64,000 nucleotides of DNA from Spirodela intermedia (Eukaryota; Streptophyta; Magnoliopsida; Alismatales; Araceae), in NCBI GenBank assembly GCA_902729315.2, contig LR746277.1:691501-755500 (forward strand), in the 5' to 3' direction. Within the stretch, counting starts at the first letter, position 1. Each line of letters begins with the position of its first letter. The translations under genes were made by a program, and so were the position numbers. The notes under the pieces were generated by a model. It was not told the DNA's origin, did no database searches, and saw only the letters and a list, made by a program, of their open reading frames with translations. This document shows positions 12,290 to 22,890 of this stretch, one piece after another.

Positions 12290-15200
12290 ATTAGAGACAA
12301 ATACTAAAAAAATGATAATTAATATTTTGCTGCATTTTCTGCACTAAGTAAAATTTCATAAAATTCGGGGAAAATTTTATTAAGCTCTCTAAAGTCCTGA
12401 AAAACTCCCAAAGAGTGAATTCCTAACTTTTAAATCTATTTCTACCATTTCTAAGACTAAAAGATCTAAAATTGAACTCCTGCCTCCTTGGATCGACCTC
12501 TTACTTGCCTTATGTCTGATATAGAGTAATTAAGTGGAATTTGTTTATAAAATAAAGTTAGTAAAATCTGAATTGAAACAGCAACACAAAAACCCTTAAG
12601 ACCACAAAACATTATTCAAACTTTGTAGTAATCTGATATTAGTACTATTGATTATGAAATCTCAAAAGAGTTTTATTAGTCTAGGTATTAGATGATAATC
12701 CAAGCAACACTTGTCAATTGCATTTGTGAATTTCATGGTTAGCTATCAAGATGTTTTTTAGGTTCATGTGTGTATTGATATTAAATACCTTTTGATGATC
12801 ATTATTTGGGAAAAATCATACTAATTTATTATATTAATTTGCTCTTCTTAGTCTCTACTCAAAAACATTGTTTTCATTTGTGTCTAATGTAGCTCACTCT
12901 CATGATGGGTTACTAAAGTATTATTTATAATGAATCATTCTTATACATTACAGAAAATTTTATGGTAGTCAATGCCTTTATTTCTAACAAAACTATTGAG
13001 AATTAGTCCTGCTCCTAAAAGGTGAAACATGCATTGTAACATCATAGTCTGCAAATCAAGGGAGAGAGGTGAATTTGTATTTTCACAATAAAAATGTGAA
13101 ACGTTCTAACCTAGATAAAGTCCACAAAATTATGCAAGTACATATGATAGTTTACTTTGTGTGACTCAACCCCTATTCATGATAGAAAGAAAATGCCAAT
13201 ATTTTTTAGGTGTCCAACTACTTAGCTACTCCACTCTTTTAGAAGTAATACTTCTTCACATGTACACTCATTGAATATAGAGGTGTCATCTTGACCTTAC
13301 ACCACTATGCGAAATAGTTATTATCCATTAACTGATAAACACTCTAGCACTAGCTCACCATATGTGAACCAATACACACTTCTAATGATATCAAAAACTC
13401 CTATAAAAAAACTCAATATGTTTAGTATAAGTTCCTTTCAGCTATTGAATATCCCCCTGGACTATGGAACTTTGAAATTTTTGTCCACCCATTGATTTCA
13501 TTTATTTTTAGAGTAGGAGAGAAACTTGAAGATTTTCTAACCTTTATTAGTAACTCAACACTTGTAGTTGATATTTACTATAGATGTCTTTACTATTGAC
13601 ACACATAGTGGCTTTTTGACACATATGGTAGAAATTTTATTTATAAATTATTGCTAAATAATTCAAACTTAATTCATCTATATGCATCATAATTTTTTTC
13701 ATTATGAGACATTATTAAAAAAACATCCAAATTACATATGTTAATTATGTACTCTACAATCATATGACTAACAATGAATTCAATAAGTCATGTCCTTGAG
13801 ATATTTTTTGTATTTAAGTAATACAACACAATATTCTCCGAATATAAACATAGCATAACATCTGTCAATGTGTGACACAGTCTCATGTATATTTTAGATA
13901 ATCAAAGTGAACAATGAGATTCAAAAATAGCACTTCAGCTATGTGAAGAAAAGAACATTAATTCAAAAGTTATATGAAATATCAAAAACACATAACATTG
14001 AAGTATAATTCGTACCCATTACATGAAAATTAATTAAATCATGACAATGACATCACATATTCAATTCAACACATTATGCTTATAAAAGATAATTAAAATA
14101 TACCTATATGATCCAAATTATGTAACATAAATAGAATATTATCACATAACTTTATCTTACCTTAGGATCTACAAGCTGTGGGTAACAGAATTAGTTCAGC
14201 ATTGACCAAACAATAAAAACTTGTGTTCTCCTTTATAATGTGTGCTCCTTTTATGCCACTATTATTTATTCTTGTCATCTTATATTTTATAAATAACTTT
14301 ATAGATTAATGATATAATCAAGGCTTAAAATGAGTCTCAAAGTTCTAAAATATTTCATCATATAGGAACAAATCTGATGCTCTATATAGTCACCTACTTC
14401 AGCTTAACTATCTCTTCATTTTGGCTTGCCAACTATAGTATTTATTTCGTAAACTTTTATTTTACTATCAGAATCAACTCAAAAAGAATTTTCATATACA
14501 AAACAATAGAGACTGCATTTTGTGTTCGTCCATTTATCTATTTATGAGCAATTTTTTCTTGAAATTTAAGTTCTTTTGGAAGAAGTATTTTCCATTTTTC
14601 ATTCATATGATAAAAGCTAGGTCTTTCCTTGTCCTTTGGGATTTTCCCATAATGTTTATAGTCTCATTCATTTAATAATTACAGCATTGACATCTTCCAT
14701 CTTCTCTTTCATTTTGAAGATGGATCATCCATAGGAATTGTGAAAATAAGTTAATATGAAATCTGTCAACTTTAGTTGAGAAGTGATATTACTAATGATC
14801 ATAATGTGTTTATGAAAATGAGCAGAAATGCCTCACCAACCTGTATAAATGAAAAATACTAGAAGTAAATCAGTCAATATGAAGTCTCGAGTTGGACATT
14901 TAGGACATTTCAGCTACATTGACTTGCATCAATACCGAAATAAATTTGTTGGATTTCTACCATCATTCCTATAAATCCCTTTTTGAGTTGACCACCGTCA
15001 GAATGTTGACTGCACTTGTTTTTTCTCACCAAATATATAGTCCCAGTCTATCCACGAATGCAGATAATTTATCAAATTCTTTTTTACTTAAGATGGATAA
15101 AAAAGGAAGGATGAGCTGATTGAAGTTCCTTAGGCATTCAACACTATGCTTTTAGGGATGAACCGTCCTATGAGATCAGGCATAATGCCAATGATTTATC

Positions 15201-16077
15201 ATCAATTGCGTTTTTCAATTGAATGCAGATAATCCTCATTCTAGTTGGTAAATTTTCATTTGACAATCTATAGCATCACATGTCCTTAAATAAAGAAATA
15301 TATGCAAGTCTTATAAAAATCAATTAGTTAGGTGAGATGATCTCATTATTGATCAATAAAGCTCATTTTGTTTACAAATCCCATTCAGAAATATTCCAAA
15401 ACTTAAACATAATTTAAAAAATAAAATAGGAGGGTCTTAAAAAGAATAATTTCCACTATAAGTTGACTTTCTTAAAGAACCCACCAAAACTTTACACCCA
15501 ACAACTTTCGAGCAGTGACAAGTAACCTAACCAAAAAAATTAATGCCAGGTCCTTTGGGCATTTTTAATACCTCAGAAAATATTATATTGACTATGTTAG
15601 ATTACTGGGACATCAGACTAAATGTAGTTTGACTATAATACAGTCAAATCTAACGGCCTTGAGCTCTCCTGTATCAGGTATGAAGCTCTATCCCATTCAG
15701 CTCATAACTAATTATTGGGGAATAAATAGTCTAATATCATCTTTAATGGGTCTGAAACTGATTACACTGATAGACGCATAGAAAGCTATTATTCTTCATA
15801 GGAGGAGAGGGAGGGAGAAGGGTTGAGGAAAAAAGATGGCCTGTCCCATTAAATGAGTGGTTGCCTCTATGGAGCCTAGAAAATGAGTACGCTAGGGCCG
15901 TAGCTTCAAGGCTAGGCGTTGCTTGAGCAAATGGCCTAGCCCTGAATGAGATCAGATAGAGTGACTCCAGGCCTATTTCTCGCTCTAAGCTTTATTTTGA
16001 GTCCCCAAACATATAGGGCTAATTGGGCCTCCCCGAACTCCCGACGCATATGTACATAGAGAGAGAACAGGAAGGGT

Positions 16078-16078
<1 letters not shown>
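12290..16078. other. AT-rich intergenic DNA, nothing recognised
   Basis: This is uniformly AT-rich with only very short open frames on both strands. No repeats, RNA genes or mobile-element domains were recognisable by reading. Confidence 0.5.

Positions 16079-16131
<53 letters not shown>
16079..16131 (+). repeat. (CT)n microsatellite, about 26 units
   Basis: An uninterrupted CT dinucleotide run followed by CCCCACCCAC. It lies in intergenic DNA. Arg-Glu or Ser-Leu open frames across it are artefacts of the repeat. Confidence 0.95.
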
Positions 16132-16133
<2 letters not shown>

Positions 16134-18659
16134 CACCCACTCTCTCGTTCTGCCTCTCTGACCATTCCGACATTAAATGACTAAGTTTGTTATTAAACGG
16201 ACAATCCTTATCCGTTGGCCGTCTTCATTTAGAGCAACTCTCTTCAAGTAGTTGGCAGACACTGAAGCGTGTTGACCATATTATAGGTTTGACTTTTCCT
16301 TTGTGGACTCACAGGGAATGACTTCACTGCCATGCTGTTGGGAGCTGCATCTGGATGGGAGAGGACGCACCAGGTATGGGACGTTACGCGCTGACCCACC
16401 CTCTGCGAACCCAACCGAGGGTTGACCTATTTGAGGAAGGTTTTCCCACAGAGTGGATGAGTTGGCGGGCGAGTCAATGATGACAAGCCAGGCTCGGCGG
16501 CCGACAGCCCCCCTGTAGAGGGGGATGTACAGCTTCTAACAAGTGGGAAGCACGAAAATGAAAATAATTATTAGCCCCAGTGAAATTAGACAATTGCATG
16601 CAAACCTTTATATAAACATAATACCAAATAATCTCCTCTTTTCTAATACCATCACATCATATTTAATGTATCACCTTAATTTTAAATAGTATTTATCATT
16701 AAATAAAAACGAGTCTAAATCATTCCCTTGACCCTCCATCTTACTCAGCTAGTAGCATTAAGAGCGATAACGGGCCGGACCTGTGCAAAAGCCCGACCCA
16801 TAAATAGATCTGGACTCAAAGCCCGTTTCCTACGTGCAATCCCTGGCGGGGCCTTTTGAGGCTTGCGCCATGCCCGCTACCCCACAGAGGCATCCCGTGA
16901 AAGTTGTACGAGAAGACCGGAGAATTTTATCGTGGAATCTTCCAGCAGCTGGTCCCAGTCAGCACTAATAATTGAGTCACCAGTGTACTTGACTGGCCTG
17001 GGTTGGCTGCCAGCTGTCATGCATCCCTCAGCTGACAACATTATCCACGTAAATATCCACGTGTAATAAAAAAATCGGTTCAATTCAACGGTTGCACGGG
17101 TCAATCTCCTGTGCAATGTTGACATAGTTTCCTCATCATGTCCTCTCAATCACTTCAAATCTCAGTAATTTAACGTATTATATACCATCATTTAATTGAA
17201 ATCATATTTATTTATATACTCACCTATAAAAATACGCTTTATTTATAAAATTAACCCCATTTATCGTAAACTATGTTGAATTTTATTTATTTTTCATACG
17301 AGGTTGCAAAAGCAATATTACATCAATTTATTTAAATATTTTGAAATTAGTAGGAGATTATAATATGCATATTATTAGAAATTTCGTAGTGAAAAAGTTA
17401 TGAATATTTGAAAATCGAAAATTACGTCATTCCCTACCTTTCCTCATCAGGGGTGGTTCAACAAACCTGGAAAAAGCCACCAAACAGAATGACCGTGCAT
17501 TTATTAACACCAAACCGTATCATGTAATTAAAAAAAATTGACCAGTAGAGACACAAATATAATAGTCTAATAAATATCTTTCAAGGTCAATTCGAAATTT
17601 ATTTTAATTTCTCCCCTGAAAAGGTAATTACGTATGGATCTCTCCTTCCTTGCGTGTCTTCGTTGCCCTAAGTGAGGGCATTTAAAATATAAAACAATAA
17701 TAAAGATAATTCTGTCATGAAAGCGTAGCTCACTAAGAGGGAAGAATACTCACCCAGGGTCCTACGTTATTGGAACACGTTGAGATCAGGGGCCCTGAAG
17801 TAATTTATCACTAATATTGGAGTCCTTGGTAGACAGACTGAAAGGGTCACATAAATAAATCTCTCTTTATAAAGGTCATCACGTAAGCTGAGGCAAAATA
17901 ACGTTTGGACCCGCCTCTTTAGACGTCTTCATCGGAGGAAGAAAGTGGTGGTTGTTGGACGTCTAAGAGAAGGAGGTGTATAAACATAAATAAATGTTTT
18001 AGTATGGAAATACGTAAATGTATTGTTTTGCGTCCCCAAAAGGGCAAAATTACGTGTGTTCATCGAACACGCCGTCATCAAAAGAGAGGAGGGGACGGCG
18101 CCGCCGTTGGGGTCGGCCGCCGCCCCTCTCCTCCAAGACTTGATGGTCGACCGTCTCCCCAACGCCGCCTCCACATTAATAGAAAAACCCTAAGAGAGAG
18201 AAAGTAGTGACCCCCATCATCCTTGTCATCAAGCTCATCATATGGAACGACGCATTGAATATCCATCGTCTGATTACCGGTCTGGTCCAACTTTGACTAG
18301 TGGGTCCCATTGACACGTGGCATGATCGTAGCCATGTCGAGCCATCAGTGAGGGGGAGGGCGGTCTTGACCGAGATCTGACTGATTCACAGCAGGATCTA
18401 TCTATGGGAGAGAGAAGTAAGAGGAGGAATCTCCACCGTTGAGATTTATGTGAACGGGTGTGATGTGGGGAGGAGTTCCTTGCACTCAATGGCTCAACCC
18501 GTCGTGATCGAGGCGTCCGTCCCGTCAAAGAACGGGTCATCTACCTTGCGTTTGCCGTCTACAAGATGGGTCTGCCATATTTCACGGTTGCTCCCCCACC
18601 CGTGGAAATTATGACAAAAAAGACCCGGTTTTTGGGGCTGTTTTTAATGGTTAAACATT
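16132..18659. other. Intergenic DNA including the upstream region of the HHP gene
   Basis: No gene was recognised. A GC-richer block at 16320-16540 and a CGGGCC/GCCCG-rich block at about 16760-16870 interrupt AT-rich DNA. From about 17900 to 18600 the sequence becomes promoter-like for the HHP gene. It has a G-box CACGTG at 18314-18319 next to a TGGGTCCCA-type palindrome at about 18301, and GATYACCG/CCGTY motifs. No clear TATA box was picked. Confidence 0.4.
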
Positions 18660-18831
18660 GTACGAAATAATTGTGCCAGCATTCATCTTCTGTGCGGTAG
18701 AGAGAGAGAGAGAGGGAGAGAGAGTATGAGGAGGAGAGAGAGTGTGTACGAAGTAATTGGACCAGCATTCGTCGTCTTCGTGTCTCCTTGTAGAGGAACC
18801 ACAGAGGGGAGAGAGAGAGAGAGAGAGAGAG
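18660..18831 (+). repeat. Direct duplication in the HHP upstream region, each copy ending in (GA)n
   Basis: Copy 1 starts at about 18660 with TACGAAATAATTGTGCCAGC, and copy 2 starts at 18747 with TACGAAGTAATTGGACCAGC. Each continues through CATTC(A/G)TC and ends in a GAGAGA run (to about 18721 and 18831). The unit is about 85 bp. The duplication lies 350-520 bp upstream of the HHP start codon, probably in promoter or leader DNA. Confidence 0.8.
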
Positions 18832-19140
18832 AGGGGGTGGGGGAGCATATGAATGACGCAGTTGGAAAACCCGAAGGCGCAGTTAATGACCATTTCGAGG
18901 TGGCTTAAAAAGGGGGCCTTGCTTGCTCTCTCTCGAGATCTGCCAGTGCAGCTCGTGGGTGGGGAGGGGAGGGGAGCGGCTCCGTGAACGAGTCAGTAGA
19001 TTGGGTGGTGGAGGGATCGGCATTCCTGCTACTTCTGTCAGAGAACGAAAGAGACAGAAATCCAGAGAGAGAAATAGAGATAGAGAGAGGATTGTCGTAA
19101 TTGAAGTGAAGAGGCGGAGACAGGCGGAGCAGGAGAGTAG

Positions 19141-19168
19141 GCGGCGGCGGCGGCGGCGGCGGAAGCGG
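19141..19168 (+). repeat. (GCG)n trinucleotide run in the HHP 5' leader
   Basis: About seven GCG units followed by GGAAGCGGAAGCGG, ending 15 nt before the HHP start codon. It probably lies in the 5' UTR, where it could form stable structure close to the start. Confidence 0.85.
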
Positions 19169-19182
19169 AAGCGGCCATCACG

Positions 19183-20205
19183 ATGTGCAACGGAGGTATC
19201 GATTGTGTTCCTCTCGCCGGTGACTTGGCGGAGAAGAGGACGACGATGAAGATCGAAGAGAGAGAAGAGGCGGAGCCCCGCCTGGTGACCTTCGACGAGC
19301 TGCCGGAGTACATGAAGGAGAACGAATTCATTCGCGGCCATTACCGAATGGAATGGTCGATCAAGCACGCCCTCCTCAGTCTCTTCAGATGGCACAACGA
19401 GACCCTCAACGTCTGGACGTAAGCCCCCGTCTTCCTCTCTCCTCCCTCCTCTCTCCAACCCCTCCCTTCTCGTGTTCTCCTTCTTCTTCGTCTTCTCTCT
19501 CCTCCTTCTCCTCTCTCTCTCTCTACCCCCTCCCTCCTTCCCGTCTTCTCTTCTTCATCATCTTCTCTCTCTACCCCCTCTTCCCCGTCTTCCCCTTCTT
19601 CTTCATCTTCTCTCTCCTCCGTCCACCTTCTCTCTCTACCCCTTCCTCCCCGTCTTCTCCTTCTTCTCCGTCCTCTTTCTTCTCCTCTCTCAGCCCCCCC
19701 CCCTTCTCGTCTTCTTCTTCTTCCTCCTCCTTCTCCGTCCTCCGTTCTTCGTCTAATCTCTGGGATCTTTCTATTTCAGACACCTGGTAGGGTTCGCCCT
19801 GTTCGTGTGGCTTACGGCGACGAATCTCCACCAAGTCCCGGAGGTGGAGGTCCTCCTCCAGAACTTCTCATGGTGAGTCAACGACCCCAAGAATTCCCTC
19901 CACCTCTCCCTCCGATCCAACCTCCGAATCTGTCAAATCTATCTGCGTGGCCGAAGATTGTTGATTAATTCTTTCATATGTTTTATATCCATATATATTA
20001 CCCATAATCTTGGAATATATGTGGCCCTCATCAAATCGTATCTTCAGCGGAAGATCTCGCTCTCTCTCTCTCTCTCTCCCCCTCTCTCTCTAGACAGTAT
20101 TACTGATTCTAATAGCATTAACCACGTGGTGGCGCAGGTCCTTCTCCACGATAAGCTCCAACGTGACCTTGACTCAAGGCGCCATCTTCGCTGTGAGTAA
20201 ATATT

Positions 20206-20246
<41 letters not shown>

Positions 20247-20932
20247 TGATCTGGATCTGACGGGCGTTTCTGCAGGAGGCGTTGACTTTGCCAAATCTGG
20301 AAAGCGGCGACGGCGGCGTTGAGGCGACGGCGCGGTGGCCGTTCTTCGTCTTCCTAGGGGGGGCGATGTTCTGCCTGATGTCGAGCACCTGCTGCCACCT
20401 CTTCTGCTGCCACTCCCAACGGTTGACCATCTTCCTCCTCCGTGTTGACTACGTGGGGATCGCCGTCATGATCGTGGCCTCCTTCTTCCCGCCCATTTAC
20501 TACGTCTTCCAGTGCGAGCCGCACTGGCAGTTCGTCTATCTAGGCACCGTCACCGCCATGGGCGCCGCCACCGTGTTCACGCTCTTCTCGCCACGCCTGT
20601 CCAGCGGCGAATTCCGGTCACTGCGGGCGACGCTGTTCTTCGCCACCGCCTTCTCCGGCGTGGTCCCCGCCGTCCACGGCGCGGTAGCCAACTGGGAAGA
20701 CCCGCGCCGGCCGGCGGCGCTGGCCTGGGAGGCCTGCATGGCGGCGTTCTACGCCACCGGTACGCTGTTTTACGTCACGAGGGTCCCGGAGAGGTGGCGG
20801 CCTGGGGGCTTTGACCTTGCGGGACACAGCCACCAGATCTTCCACATCCTCGTCGTCGCCGGCGCAGTGGCCCACTACGCCGCCGCCATCATCCTCATGA
20901 AGGACGGCGGCACCGCCGCCTACTGCATGTAG
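19183..20932 (+). CDS. HHP: Heptahelical transmembrane protein (HHP), adiponectin-receptor/PAQR family
   Basis: A seven-helix membrane protein of the PAQR family. Plant HHPs are linked to hormone, sugar and stress responses. Exons are 19183-19418, 19780-19872, 20138-20192 and 20276-20932. All junctions are GT-AG, and the 1041-nt sum gives exactly 346 codons plus stop. The N-terminal cytosolic part carries the family phrase [11 protein letters not shown] across the exon 1/2 junction. Family metal-site residues appear intact: H169 ([10 protein letters not shown]), D186 (LRVDY), and H314 and H318 (GHSHQIFH), with H328 following. Exon 4 is very GC-rich, while introns 1 and 3 are pyrimidine- or GA-rich. 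The start is the first ATG after a GCG-rich leader. Which HHP paralogue this is cannot be told from sequence alone. Confidence 0.93.
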
Positions 20933-22084
20933 ATGGTTCGCCGACGTTGTAACTTCAACCACTCATTTGTCTACGATTCAAATGCAGCTGGCAGACAATA
21001 CCGCCCGCCACTTGTTCGACGAAATGCAAGTCAACCCAATTACCCTGAGTGTGTGAGAGATAGAGAGAGAGTTGTGTATGAGATTCCGACAAGGAAGATG
21101 ATTGCAAGCTTGAAAAATAGGTCCGATTTGATGGTATCAGACCCAAAGTTGGGAATCTGATGGCTATCCATAGACAGTGGCAGGGGCTTAAATGGGTCAA
21201 AATTACCCAAAGCCCACTTCCCCCATTGTCTTATCATTTGTTAACATCATGTTATTTTTTCAATTATAAATTATATATTTGTTGACTTTTACCAACTCTC
21301 TCGTTTCATTTAATCCCATATTGATAAAGTCAAACCTTGTCATTTATAGTAAAAAGATGGTATCTAGCAACCCTTTAATGATTAATGCGAAGGCACTCCG
21401 TGAGGCAATGAGAGAGCCAACTAGGACACCTTGTTTGACTAAATCTCTAGGACTTGAAGAGGATGTATTATGGAAGAAATAGTTTGGAGTAAATAAAACC
21501 TTAAAATCAATCAAATATTCCCAAGCATTTTAGAACCATTAATTTTTTATGTCTCATATGATTCATGGAAATTATATTAAAAATTATTTATAATCATCAA
21601 ATAATTAGTCAACTACTTTTAATGCAGGAAATTAAGAAAACAATTCATGAGAATTACTCCACAAACCTTGCGGGATTATGTGCATCTATCTATTATATTT
21701 CATATTTAAAGGGATTTTTTATGAATAATTATAATTAGAAAAACCGCGAATTAATAAGAATTTTATTATCCTGATGAATCTACCAATTTCTCACCATAAA
21801 ACATTTTTTAATGATTTTATAAGCCACTTTTATTGCCTATTAGATGTTGCTTACACGGTAGAAAGAGGCAATGTTTGCTTGTTCATTAATAGAAATGTCA
21901 ACGGGTTGGGTCAAGCCTAACCTTGACGGATGGTCTGGGTCTGACTTTGGGCCTTTGGAGGTTTGAAAGGTGGACCCCATCCGAAACTGGAAATCTAATA
22001 TTTATGGTTAAAAATGTTATATCCTTACCTTTAGTGGACTTATTTATCCACTGTGCCCTGGCTGTGCCTAACTAGAAGCACTAG
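20933..22084. other. HHP 3' flank and intergenic DNA
   Basis: The first 250 bp probably hold the HHP 3' UTR, including a short GA run at about 21058. The remainder is AT-rich with no gene recognised. Confidence 0.5.
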
Positions 22085-22387
22085 TGGGCCGCCGGGCCGA
22101 GGCTAATATAGCTCGAGATAAAGTTCGGGCCCAACAAGTTTAGAGGCCAAGATATCTACAACCTATAGGGATATGAGTGCATAAGTTTCTTTTATAACTT
22201 CGTCCAAAGCTTTTATACAACCGACCCAAGACACGACAACGAATAAAGATAAATAGTTGGTACAAAAGTTATAAAAATCCCTTTTCTGGGTTTATTCTTA
22301 TGGGCCGGTCTGGCTGTACCTGTCTGGAGGTGATAATGGGCCGGCCAGAGCTGATCAGGGCCTTTAAAGATATTTGAATAACAGACC

Positions 22388-22423
<36 letters not shown>

Positions 22424-22600
22424 AAAGTGTTTTTTTGGGCCCGACAATTTTCCAAGCAAAGATATCAAACATTTAGGGATATGAATGCAATTTTTTATTT
22501 TACAGCTTCATTAAAAAGCTTCCTTTAGGTTCATTAAAGAGTTATACAATTAGTTTGTTGGGTTTATTCGCACGGGCCGATCTGGAAGTGATAATGGGCC
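22085..22600 (+). promoter_or_regulatory. Cluster of TGGGCC (site II) motifs in the SF3B3 promoter
   Basis: TGGGCC occurs at 22085-22090, 22301-22306, 22337-22342 and 22595-22600, the last two at equivalent places in the tandem copies. Site II elements (TGGGCC/T) are known TCP-factor targets enriched in promoters of housekeeping and proliferation genes, which fits a core spliceosome gene. Functional use here is inferred. Confidence 0.45.
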
Positions 22601-22643
22601 GGTCCAAAATAATCAGGGCCTTACAAATATTTGAATGAGAGGC

Positions 22644-22683
<40 letters not shown>
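22126..22683 (+). repeat. Tandem duplication upstream of SF3B3, each copy ending in (CT)n
   Basis: Copy A (about 22126-22422) and copy B (about 22437-22682) share the same order of blocks. Each has GGGCCCRACAA, then AAGATATC..AC..TAGGGATATGA, then a TTTTAT..CTTC..AAAGCTT block, then GGGTTTATTC.....GGGCCG, then TGATAATGGGCCGG....ATCAGGGCCTT, then ATATTTGAAT and a CT run. Copy B's CT run abuts the SF3B3 leader about 200 bp before the start codon. The copies have diverged, so the event is not recent. Confidence 0.85.
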
Positions 22684-22685
<2 letters not shown>

Positions 22686-22890
22686 GAACCGTCGTTTTGT
22701 CTACAAAACCTTGGCGGAAACCGAACTGGGAGAAACCCTAGCGAGGATCTGCAGGGGAGGAGGAAGCTGATCTCCTCCATTCTCCCTTCTTCGCAGGTTG
22801 TCGGGTGTGAAGGTTTGCGGTCTTCGGTGGCTTTTCTGTGCTTCCTGGAGTTACTGGCCGCAGGTAGGAGGGAGGGCGGCAGGAGCTGCC

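Noticed and set aside
22798-22890. N-terminal extension of SF3B3 by 31 codons
   Set aside because: It contains no in-frame ATG, and the family's conserved N-terminus starts exactly at the ATG at 22891.
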